From: Malachius bipustulatus
Lineage: Eukaryota; Arthropoda; Insecta; Coleoptera; Melyridae
Reading direction: 5' to 3'
Length of the DNA: 64,000 nucleotides
Assembly: GCA_910589415.1 (NCBI GenBank)
Contig: OU342630.1
Location: forward strand, 51,058,012-51,122,011
Positions 34,945 to 44,911 of the stretch are shown here, one piece after another. How positions within the stretch are numbered: the stretch's first letter is position 1; each line of letters opens with the position of its first letter. The notes under the pieces are model-generated. The model worked only from the letters and a program-made list of their open reading frames with translations. It ran no database searches and was not told where the DNA came from. Made by a program: the position numbers and the translations under genes.

Positions 34945-35200
34945 TATTTTCGTTTGCTTCCTGTTAGTTTTCGTTTTGTTTCCCAGGTAACCTTATGTGT
35001 TGGAAGTGCTTTTCTGATTGTTGATTGAAATCAGTTTTCAGTTTAGTTACATTAATTTATCACAGGGCTGAACTTTAATTTTTTTTTTAACTTACAAAGG
35101 CTGTAATCTCATTTATTTTTTACTTTTTTAGGAAAACTTATTTGAAAAAGTTATTTGCCTTGATCAATTTTATAAACAGTCAAAAAAAGCATATCCTTAA
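34945..35200 (+). pseudogene. Inverted copy of the chemoreceptor-like fragment
   Basis: On the plus strand, AACTTTAATTTTTTTTTTAA, AAAGGCTGTAATCTC and TTGAAAAAGTTATTTGCCTT match the coding strand of the 34504-34914 frame. The frame KTYLKKLFALINF survives near 35135, after which stops follow. The two copies stand head to head, about 30 bp apart. Confidence 0.5.
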
Positions 35201-36340
35201 TAAAAAAACTCCCAGTGGAATTAGGTTCTGAAAATGTTTAACTGGTTAGTTTTGGACCATGCAATTACACATATTTTTATCCTTTTAGAGTTTTATTCAA
35301 CAACGTGTGTTCAATGATTTTTTTGTAAAAAAGCTATGAGTGTTGAAGACAAAACAGTTGTACAAAAACCAAGAATATCTACAAGGTATGTTGTCATTAA
35401 TAATTATATTACCTACTTACTTGCTTGTGGGGAAAAACGGCAAGCTGAATGCGGAAAGCGAATTATGTTAAAAAAAGAAAGCATTTTAAGTGGAAAGTTT
35501 TTACCTAACTATATATCATAGGGAATGCTATGATATATAAAATAAAAAGCTATAAAAGTAATAAAAATATTTCTTCTCAGCCCGATGATACTACAAAAAT
35601 ACTAGAGAGGCAAGCGACTGGCTATGCGTCCGTGCGTAATAAGCTTAGCGTTCAGCCATTGCGCGAATTAGATCACAATTAAAAATTCATAATTCAATAA
35701 TTACCAAACATGCGACAAAAATTTATCTTTTAAAAACTTTCTTAATACTTTGGCTCCAATTTCTTCGCTGCATGTGTAAAGAATTTTTTTTAAATAAAAA
35801 AGTTTCTCGCTGACTAAAAATATCAATACATTTTTGCGTAAAGTTTCAATTACCTTTTGATTTCACAATCAAATATAAAAGTCCTAAAAACAAGATTACC
35901 TACCGCCAAAAGAAGCGCTGATGTATGCACTTCAATTAAAAAAAAATAGATTCGTCGATAGCTCAATTAGTTTTAAAGATATGACAATTTACATTTTTAA
36001 AAAGCAATTTTTCCGAATTACTAATTTTTCAATTTTTTCGAATTTAAAAAGTGGTGACCTACGGAAAAAGGTCGTAAAAGTCCATTTCTTGTTGGAAGTA
36101 GTCAAATACACCATACGTATAAGTGGCAGCTGGTTATACGCCGAAAAAAAAACAACACATTTTTCGTCTCATTTCGCTCCACTACACGTATATTAACTAA
36201 CGTGTCTGCGCACTAACCAGTTCTGGCCAAGCTCTCGCCTTACTATAAAATTTATACCGGACCATTATTATTGTACTTCCTTATTTCAAGAGTTACCGAT
36301 TAGGTTAAATTAGCAAAGTTGTGCAAAATTTTGCTAATAC
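35201..36340. other. Non-coding stretch inside the 12.9-kb insertion
   Basis: Short frames only (61 and 91 codons) with no recognisable domain. Nothing supported. Confidence 0.4.
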
Positions 36341-36349
36341 TTTTTAAGA

Positions 36350-36850
36350 ATTTGAAACAAAATTTAGGATAACTTCAGTCGTTGCTGAAATATCCTGAAA
36401 AAAACTGAAAACTCGAGATTTATTTATTTTAAAAATATCTCTATAATATCTAGAATATCATTTTTATCATCGAAAGTAAGTTAACAATTTTTTGTAGGTT
36501 CATAAAAGTCGTTAAGAGCTGGGTGAGGCGAAAGAAAGATTCGGTGGAAATATTTTCTTCTTTTCTTAAAACAAAAAGAAATAAAATTTTCATAAATAAA
36601 GTATTTAAATTTATTTTATTTTTTAAATATTTAGTAAATTGATTTTTTTATATCGAATGACATTCAAAAACAGTACGGCGATCATAAGAAAACCAAAAGT
36701 TGACTATGAAAACTCTAGGATCTAGTAGGATTTGAAAGTTCTTAAATCAGTCAGAGCTCATGACGATTTATGAACCTAAAAAAATTAATTAATTCAATAT
36801 CGAAAAAGATATTATTTCTAAAATAAATAAATCGATTTTTTGTTTTTTTC
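36350..36850. mobile_element. Foldback element, GATCTAGTAGG family
   Basis: A palindrome with words shared with 41202-42204 and 61101-62098: AAATATCCTGAAAAAAACTG on the left, CTATGAAAACTCTAGGATCT on the right. It is diverged and has no coding capacity. A half copy of the same family is at 37790-38010. Confidence 0.65.
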
Positions 36851-36989
36851 TGCATATTCCAACAATATACACAGCTGCCCTAATTTTTTTTGCAAGATTC
36901 TGGAATAAGTATTCTGTACAACTTCGACAATTTAGCCAATCTGTAACTCTTAAAATAACAAAGTTTTCAATGCAACAATAGTAGACTAA

Positions 36990-37165
36990 TATCACCTATA
37001 CATTAGTATGGAAAATGTGTACAGTAACTGACAGTACTAAAAAAGCAATTTCGGAGAAGCGGCAAGCGGAAAAATTTTCTCGCAACGAAAGTTTCTGCTT
37101 ACTGCTTCTCTGAAATTACTTTGTTGGAAATGTCAGTTACTGCACACAATTTCCGTACCGATGTA
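36990..37165. mobile_element. Small palindrome with CAGTTACTG arms
   Basis: The left part ACAGTAACTGACAGTAC and TTCGGAGAAGCGG face the right part TTCTCTGAAATTAC and TGTCAGTTACTG. An outer pair CTATACATTAGTATGG / CCGTACCGATGTATAG extends it. It is MITE-like with no ORF. Confidence 0.6.
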
Positions 37166-37284
37166 TAGTCCTAATCATTATAAATGATTAGAACAAAATA
37201 CAAAGTTTTTTTAAGCAGAGATTTTTTGCTCTCAAAAGTTTTTTTTTTACAAATCAAAAATAAAGACTTTTCATTAGAAAATTG

Positions 37285-37610
37285 TATATATTGAAACAAT
37301 TGCCGACGAAGTATATTATTATTTAGATTATTATAGGTTTTAGATTCCGACTTGATAGTTTTAAAGTTATTAATCGAAAGTTTCAACGTTTCGGGACTGA
37401 TTAGTCCCTTGATCATATTTCATATAATTATGTATTTTATATTTGAATCTTTATCTTACTGTATAATTTTTTTATTCGTACCAACTTAATAAATGTGATC
37501 TACGCTACGGACTAATCAGTCCCAAAACGTTGAAACTTTTGATTAATAACTTAAAACTATCAAGCCAGAATCTAAAACCTATAATAATCTAAATAATAAT
37601 AAAGATTTTT
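37285..37610. mobile_element. Palindrome with arms of about 120 bp
   Basis: Left ATTATTATTTAGATTATTAT and GACTGATTAGTCCC face right GGGACTGATTAG-type complement and AATAATCTAAATAATAAT. No ORF; probably a foldback MITE. Confidence 0.7.
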
Positions 37611-38010
37611 CTTTCTCATAATATTCTGATAATATTCTCATAATATTCTCATAATATTATGATGTACTGGTATACACACAGTGTCCAGTTTAAATGACAG
37701 TACCTACATGGGGGTCTTAACAACGGTAAGATATACCTATACGAAATCGGTTAGAGATAAAACTGCACAATTTTCTGCTCAGTAAGAAACTGAAAAAATT
37801 TAGAATATTTTCATTGGATTCTGAAAAATCCTGGAAAAACTGAAAATTAGAGATTTCTTATTTTAGCCATATCTTTTTTATTATTGAGAATGTATTACCT
37901 AATTATTTTTTGTTGGTTTACATAAGCCGTCATAAGCTACCGATTTGACATTTCAAAAATTTTCAAAGTCGACTAGATCCCAGAGTTTTCAAAGTCAACT
38001 TTTTTCTTAA

Positions 38011-39365
38011 GGCCGCCATATTATTTTTTTATGTCGTTTGGTCAACAAAAAACGTGAAAACCTAAACTTTAACAAAACAAAACAACTTCTTTCACCGAAT
38101 TACGTGAAAATATAAAGTCATATTACTGGTCTTAGTTGACTCAACGATGAAAATTGTATACGCAGCAGAATGTCATTTGATAATCTAAAATCAAATTATT
38201 GTTTCCGAATTTTTTTCAAGCATGCACAGTTACTGAAATAATGAACTTAGTAGTTCATTAGAACAAGTAGAATCTCGCTGTTCTACGCCGTACGATATGG
38301 GGGCAAGTTGTGTATTTTTGTGCTGATTAGTAATCTGAAAAAAAATCTTGGCTCTGATCATTAGTTGTCAAAATATTGGAAAAATATACGAAATTACTTT
38401 TTTTTATCTAACGACGAATCAAGCTAGCCGTTTCTAATCGAAACATTAGGACACTTTTTTACAATTTTTTTTTGTAATCACTTTTAGATGACGAAAAAAC
38501 AAGTCGAGGTGCGAGAAGGATCTCGTCTTTTAAAAATGGATCTCAACTTATTTACAAAATATCATCAAAAGATTTCGCCGCGTGATACGCAAACATATCA
38601 GCTCTAGTTGCTTATATCTATATTTTCAGTGGACTGAGAAGTAAGTAATATGCGAGGTACCTAATATGAAAAAAAAATTATATAAAAAACAATATGGCTA
38701 TAAAAAAAATTAAAGAAGAAAATGAAAATCGTAGAATCGACTTTGAAAAATCTTGAAATGTCATATGGATTTTTACTAATGGTCATTACTAATTTTCTGT
38801 AATAAAAAAAGTTTTGTCTAAATAAAATAAGAAATCTCGAATTTCATATTTTAGCATCTGGCTTAAATTCCATTTCAGATTACAAATTGGGACAAAAATA
38901 CGCTAATTTCACCCTTAACCTACTTTCTTTAATTTCCTAATAAAAAAACCGAGATCCCAAACATTTTTTAAATTTTTTATAATAATTTTTTTATTTTTTT
39001 CTTATAATGAACTTTTTATCTTTTATAATACAATAAAGTTTCTGATGCTCGACAAAGATTTCATAAGAACTAGTAAGTATCGACACCCACAATTATTATT
39101 AATCGATTTTTATACTTCGGTACTTATAAATTTCTCGTTCGCACACAATACGCAATAAGAGTAAAGAAAGATTCTGGTCAATCTGAAATCCTGAAGGGCT
39201 GGCAGGTGTTTATTTAATAATTTTATGTGACTTTACATCCGGTCTGCGTGTAACGATCCTGTAAATCACTACTATTCACCCCAACATACCCAAACCGACC
39301 TGACAACAATGTCGGATCTGATCTTATAGATAAATTATAAACATATACATATCAAACATCGACAT
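38011..39365. other. Right interior of the 12.9-kb insertion
   Basis: AT-rich and non-coding. At 38500-38590 there is an inverted match to the left end at 26795-26875 (AAGGATCTCGTCTTTTAAAAA against TTTTTACAAGACGAGATCC). Confidence 0.5.
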
Positions 39366-39594
39366 ATACAACTTCAGATCTCGGCTTGATTAGTTTATAT
39401 CACCGGATCTCGTTTAGTCTAAGTTTTTTGAAGAAAAATTTAAATTTAAAAATTGTTTCCCCTCTCTTGAATTTTATATTGCTAATATAATTTATTAACT
39501 ATTTGTAAAAAATATACTTCAAAAAGTCTGCTCCTTCTGGTGGATCTCGGGTTGTCCTCGATTTAAAACGGATCTCAACTTGGTACAAAAACGT

Positions 39595-39656
39595 GTATAT
39601 ATATATATAAATATATAAATATATATATAAATATATATATAAATATATATATATAT
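39595..39656 (+). repeat. TA / TATAAA microsatellite
   Basis: Long alternating TA tracts with periodic AAA at the right edge of the 12.9-kb insertion. Overlapping minus-strand frames rich in Ile and Tyr are translations of it. Confidence 0.95.
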
Positions 39657-39669
39657 CGTGGGCAGGTGA

Positions 39670-39810
39670 ATTTTGGAAAACCACTTTTTCGTGATCTGGG
39701 GGTCATGATCGGTGGACATTTGATGAGTTTAGGTGATTTTCGAAAAGTGATGTCGTCCTCAATAGTGTATTTTTTTATTAAAAAATACACTAATATCGGG
39801 TCCGGGGTCT
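39670..39810 (+). repeat. Right-hand continuation of the split repeat
   Basis: Shares CTTTTTCGTGATCTGGGGGT, GATCGGTGGACATTTGATG and TTATTAAAAAATACAC with 44105-44215, the undisrupted copy. It is the part of the 25.1-kb repeat displaced by the insertion. Confidence 0.8.
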
Positions 39811-40050
39811 GGGTATAATGATTAAGTATCAAGCAAGCAAAAGTAATCAAGTAATCAACTCAACGTATCAGATACTTGTGACTAATGTATCAATATCTAC
39901 TCGATACTGTTATCTGTTGCACATCACTATGGTGCAGTGTGTTAGTTACAACTCGCGACACTAAATGGCGCTGCCACAGCGGCTGCCTTCGAAATGCATG
40001 TAAAATTGCCGGAGTTGGACGTATTAATAGTCTAGTGTATTTGGTGATAC

Positions 40051-41201
40051 ATACCTACATAAGTAAAAAGTATTTTTTTTATTTAATTCAAGAAGCGTTC
40101 ACTTTTTGGCAGATACACCTTTTGGCATAGTAGGTACACGTACAAATGAATAAAATCGCAAGGTGTTTTAAATCGCGATTTTACAGTTCTTATATTTGCT
40201 AGAGATTGAATGGTACAATTCTCGACTAGGTTTATTAAATTAGTCACGGATTGGATACTTAATCGATTTTATAACCTTCAGTCAATCTTGTTTGGATGTT
40301 TAGATTACTACTGTAAATAACGACACATGGAAAGTAGCTCGTTAGATTTTTGCCATTATACTTTTATGTGAAAGATCATAATATTATGCAAAATTGTGTT
40401 CTTGTTCTCATTTCCCAAAACTGAACAGCGTCAATAAAATTTTCGTTAGTTTGTTTTATAACTCAATTTTTTCATTACGCATAATAGTATATTGATAATT
40501 TTGAATGTATTAACTGCCCCTTCTTTCTTACTATAGACTTTTTCGAACATACTTTATAGGACTCTTTTTTCTTATTTAAGGACTTTTTTCTAAGATTTAT
40601 CGAACTCTTAAGATTAGGTACCTATTATTAAGAAATGGTATTGTGGAAATGATAATAACTTGAAAACTGCCATTAAATTCATAAACAAGGAAAAATAAGA
40701 CATAAGTCAGACTGGAATAGTAAGAGAACAGAAATGAATGGCAGTTGAGAAGGTGTGTAAAATAACTTCAAGCTACAATAATCTAAATAAACGAATTATC
40801 AACAAAAACATTTAAATTAAACAGTAGGTATCCATGGCAATAGACCAAAAAAAAAAAGAAACATAACAGAACATAATGGAAAAACACTTACCTCCCCCTG
40901 TCATCATTCAATAGCTCCTGCTGGCCGTTCAAAAGTTCAACAACTCCCAGCCTCCAAACTCTTTTTCTGATCTGATAGAATTTCACCGTTAAATGTTTAA
41001 AAGTTCACTAGAAGAGTTCACATTAAAGTTCACTACCACATATTCTCGCGATGAGATGGTGCCCGTCCTTAAACACTAACACTAATACTGACACTAACAT
41101 AACTAGTAATAACAACTAACAATAAATAAAACAAAAACGGCTAGAACAAACTCTTCACAATAATTCTCGTATACGGGGTGTTTTTGATGTAGCCTAGGCC
41201 T
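40051..41201. other. Non-coding stretch
   Basis: No exon or clear repeat boundary recognised. At 40790-41190 the text resembles 42650-42850 (ACGAATTATCAACAAAAAC and later CTCCAAACTCT), so a diverged dispersed repeat is likely. Confidence 0.45.
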
Positions 41202-42204
41202 ATACAGGGTGCACCATGTATCCTTCTCTATATTGCTATCTCCTAACGCTAACAGATACAGGGTCGGTTAAACAAATCCAAAGGAGCGCAATTTTGTGGT
41301 CATCTTGATTCCGTCGAGACATACAAGATATCTGTGACCGTTCCTGAAATATCCTGAAAAAACTGAAAAATCGAGATTTCTTATTTTGCCATATCTTTTT
41401 TATTATTGTAGATTAATGAATAATTTTTTGTGGGCTTACATAAGTCAGCAAGAGCTACCCATCTGATATTTCAAAAATTTTCAAAGCCGACTAGATCCCA
41501 GAATTTTCATAGCCAACTTTCGTTTTTCTTATGGCCACCATAGTGTTTTTTATGTTGTTAGGTATTAAAAAAAAATCATAAAAACAAAAAATTGTTAAAC
41601 TTCAAAAAATAAATAAAAAAAATTTTATTCTCCTTTTTTCTTTACAAAAAATACACATTTTTAGACCGAATTTCATAGATAAATTAAAAAACCATAAGGC
41701 AAGCACTATTTCGGCGTATTTTACAAATGTTGACGTTTTTCGACGATTTTTTATTAGGTTTTTCTTTGAAATATTAAGAATAAAAATTAAATTTTTTTTT
41801 TGAAGTTTATTAATTTTTGGTTTCCATTATTTTTTTCATATCGAACGACATAAAAAAATTATATGGCGGCCATAAGAAAAACGAAAGTTGACTGTGAAAA
41901 CTCTTGGATCTAGTAGGCCTTGAAAATTTTTGAACTGACAGATGGATAGCTCTTAACGGCTTATGTAAGCCTACAAAAAATTATTTATTAATTTCCAATA
42001 ATAAAAAAGATATGAGGAAAATAAGAAATCTCGATTTTTCAGTTTTTTCAGGATATTTCAGGAACGGTCACAGATATCTTGCATGTTTTGACGAATTCGA
42101 GATGGCCACAAAACTGCGCATCTTTTCTCTAATTTAACCGACCCTGTATCTCTTAGCGTTCAGGAGATAGCAATATAGAGAAGGATACATGGTGCACCCG
42201 TATA
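41202..42204. mobile_element. 1.0-kb foldback element ending in TACAGGGTGCACC
   Basis: The left end TACAGGGTGCACCATGTATC and the right end GATACATGGTGCACCCGTA are complementary. Arms of about 350 bp follow, with the second-layer words CAGGGTCGGTTAA and TTAACCGACCCTG. The interior words AAATATCCTGAAAAAACTGA and GACTAGATCCCAGA are shared with 61101-62098 and others. No transposase. Confidence 0.85.
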
Positions 42205-43299
42205 GTTTAATATTATTATTATTAAGATCGATTTCGATGTTGACTAGAAACAAAACCCGTTGGAGAACACTTGGAGAGGTTAAGTATACATAGGTAACTA
42301 ACTAGTAGTACCAGTAAATACTGGCTCTTATCGTGTTTTCTAGTTCGCAGTTTATTGCTTAATGTTACCTCTACGACTTATTTTTAATTATTTTTGATCG
42401 AAAAAGAAATTATTTTGGCCTGGTAGAGTAAAATTCGCAGTATATCATAGGTACCTATATCGGCTGCGACAGGTGGAATAAAAAAACACTTTCTTTTCGT
42501 TTGTTTTCCACATCCTAAAGACTCCTACTTTCATCTGGTTTATTGTTATGCAGAAATCTTCATGAGAAATATTTTTATTGATTTTTAAGGTTCAGAAGTC
42601 GTATTATGAAAATGTAATTTTTATGATTTAGACAGTGCAGTTTGTTTATTAATTAAATAAACGAACTATCAACAAAAACACTTAAATCAAACAATATCGA
42701 CAATAGAAGAGAACAATAAACGAGAAAATAATCGAGAGAAACACTTACCGACTCACAATTTAACAAGCCGACCGTTAAACTTACCCCTAAAAAGCACTTA
42801 CAACCTCCAAACTCTCCCGGTTTCTATCTGCAATAGTTGTAGAGTATGATTTTGTCCGTCCGAAATTGAATGGTGCGACTTTTTTTAGTAGTGACGAATT
42901 TCTAAAAATCGAATTTTCTGCTCCTAAGAAATTATTAGAAATACATAATATGTGTTTTTTAAAACATCAATCGCGCTAATAGCGCAACGGTCTTAGCTAT
43001 GGTAATGAATTTTTCAACATAAACTCAAAAACAAGAGCGCTTCTAGTGGAATTCAGTAAAGTTCGAAAAGTTAAGGTCTTTTTGAGATAATTGGCCCTAA
43101 AGTCGCCACAAGTGAGTAAATCTGAATATTTAAAATTTCATCATGCGGGGAGCTATATTAATTATTGGGAATAGGAATAGATGTCCGTATGTACGGACTT
43201 AAATGTAGAAAGCATTATAGAAAAGTAAAAAAAAAATTCAGCAAGCTAGGGCTCATAGTTTCAGAGAAATCGATTTTTTATTTTATAGAACGGTTTAAG
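42205..43299. other. Non-coding stretch
   Basis: No gene recognised. Apart from the match of 42650-42850 to 40790-40990, nothing specific is seen. Confidence 0.45.
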
Positions 43300-44215
43300 A
43301 TAACCTTCTTGCGCATTAATCGCATAAATATTTACTTCTGAAATTTTCCATAGTCAGGTCATATTAGCGTAGTGGTTTACTGTGAAAATTCCCTTTTAAT
43401 TTCGTTTGAAAACGTGCCATCAAATGAATTTTTAACAAAACAAAAAATTTTGCATAATTTGACAATTTTGTCCCTTTTTTATGCAGTGGTTAACTTTACT
43501 TAAAAACTGCTATTTTTACACTACCTTTAATAAAGTCTTAAAAAGTTACAGGGGAGTTTTTAAAATCGAAAATTGGAAATTTACTAATTTTTGATCGAAT
43601 AAACATCATGTAAAAAAAACTCGAATATCTCCGCCATTTTTGTTATTTGCTTTTTGAAATTTTTCAGATTTAAAGGTAATAGTGTAGCTGTCTACTCTAA
43701 AAATTTCAGGTCAATTTCTTCAAAATTGTGCTAGAAAATTTAGAAATTTAGCCATTTTACCCGTTTCCCTCCCACGCCACTGTCTTCTTAATAGGAATAA
43801 TGCGAATTTTATTGCGTTAACTCAAATTTCAAATAACTTTCTTACAATCTTGTTAATTTGGTTTAAAAAATTTTTTTTGTGAATATCTACTCCCAGAAAT
43901 TTCAGCCCTCTAGATTGAAAACTGCGACCTGAAAAAATACCATAAGAACCGGATTTCTGGAATTTTTAAAGGACACCCTCTAGAAGGAACGCGACTTTTG
44001 GAAATTTTTTCTAAATATCTAACGTCATTCCAATGTTTTACATGGATCGTTCACTAATCTTGAAAAATAAAGCTACAAGAGCATTTTTAATTTGGAAAAA
44101 TATAACTTTTTCATGATCTGGGGGTTAGGATCGGTGGACATTTGATGGAGTTTGGGTGATGTTTTATTATTTAGTGTATTTTTTATTAAAAAATACACAA
44201 ATATAAGTTCCATAA
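43300..44215 (+). repeat. Undisrupted copy of the 25.1-kb repeat
   Basis: Collinear with 25085-26090 and then, without a break, with 39670-39810. The point that matches the 12.9-kb insertion is AATTTGGA at 44089-44096, followed by CTTTTTCATGATCTGGGGGT. Confidence 0.8.
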
Positions 44216-44530
44216 TATAAGATCGTCGATTGAATGTATAATATACAGTGGATTTTTAACGATATAAGACTGCGTGATTCTTGTTTAGAAAATAATAAAT
44301 TTTAAGAGCAATTCTCTGACAGTTTTGAAGCTTTATGTTGTAAATATTGAAATATAAACGCTGTTCCAATTAACAGTAATAATGATTCGATTGTACAAAG
44401 TAAGGGTGGACAATATAAATTACACGAAGGCCTTCTGTCTTAATAAAACATTTTTCTTCCACTCCACCTGCTATTTGCTCTTGTTATCACGTTAGTGTTT
44501 CAGCTAAACAACAATACTCCGTCTACTTGC

Positions 44531-44538
44531 TCTATAAA
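44531..44538 (+). promoter_or_regulatory. TATA box of a candidate internal or second promoter
   Basis: The sequence CTATAAAG lies about 30 bp upstream of the start of an abruptly GC-rich block. Spacing to about 44560-44565 suits a TATA-driven start site, and an ATG in good context (GGCTATGG) follows at 44729. This is seen in the sequence; promoter function is inference. Confidence 0.45.
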
Positions 44539-44564
44539 GAACACCTGAGAACCTCAAAACACAG

Positions 44565-44911
44565 GTACCGCTCGAGCTCAACTCTTCCCAATCGCGGGCT
44601 CCCCGCTTGACCAGGTGGTGCTGGTGGCTGGTGAAGCTGGTGAAGCTGGTGCTGGTGCTGGTGCTAGTGCTAGTGGCTGCGGCCGCTCGTTAGTCTGTCT
44701 CCGTCCGGCGAAGAGACCGCGTGTGGCTATGGAGGTGCTCAGCGGCGATCGAGGGATGTCGGGGGTAAACGGGGGCGAAATGCGGGGGCTGGACCGTCCA
44801 GCAATGGTAGTGCGCGGACCCTGCGACGCCCAAGCCCTGGTCGGGGGGAGAGTGCTCCTCAAGGCCACCTATATGGGACACCCGGAGCCGAAGGTCATCT
44901 GGAACAGAGCG
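44565..44911 (+). CDS. Candidate first exon, or internal exon, starting an Ig domain
   Basis: The GC-rich block ends at donor GCG|GTAAGT after 44911 in phase 0. From ATG 44729 it reads MEVLSGDRGMSGVNGG, then the A to C strands of an I-set domain with ALVGGRVLLKATYMGHPEP and the core Trp in VIWNRA. The B-strand Cys position is Ala. The frame is open back to 44549. A cacag acceptor at 44564 would also allow entry in phase 1, compatible with the donor at 12355, but its pyrimidine tract is poor. I favour a first exon of an alternative transcript or of a tandem paralogue. The matching second half is not seen before 64 kb. Upstream Gly/Ala/Ser-rich translation (44615-44728) is probably 5' UTR. Confidence 0.65.

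Larger units (their letters stand above)
26751..39669. mobile_element. 12.9-kb insertion with inverted ends and GAGATCC clusters
   Basis: The flanks are ATTTTGGA at 26743-26750 and 39670-39677. The left subterminal TGTTTTTGTATCAAGGTGAG (26778-26797) is the near-complement of the right CTCAACTTGGTACAAAAACG (39575-39594). GAGATCC or GATCTC motifs recur at 26795-27057 and, inverted, at 38518-39578. A/T microsatellites sit at both edges. The related repeat at 43300-44215 runs through the same point without the insertion (44089-44096). The interior contains MITEs, palindromes, a broken zinc-motif gene and chemoreceptor-like fragments but no recognised transposase. Confidence 0.6.
24365..40043. mobile_element. 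Third member of the CAAATAC-TIR family, interrupted by a 12.9-kb insertion
   Basis: The left end CAAATACGCTAGACTATAAT (24365) and the right end ATTAATAGTCTAGTGTATTTG-type terminus (to 40043) are complementary and match the left and right subtypes of copies A and B. Both outer flanks are GTGATAC (24358-24364 and 40044-40050). Removing the insertion at 26751-39669 leaves an element of about 2.8 kb. That element contains GC-rich left sequence and part of a repeat also found at 43.3-44.2 kb. No transposase is visible. Confidence 0.6.

Noticed and set aside
39499..39850. Ile/Tyr-rich minus-strand frames
   Set aside because: Translations of the TA microsatellite.
24365..40043. A Polinton/Maverick-sized element
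   Set aside because: The size and TIRs fit, but no polymerase B, integrase, ATPase or capsid gene is present. The length is explained by the nested 12.9-kb insertion.
44578..44881. Minus-strand frames of 63-96 codons rich in Ala and Pro
   Set aside because: Shadows of the GC-rich plus-strand exon, which has the Ig pattern and a good donor.
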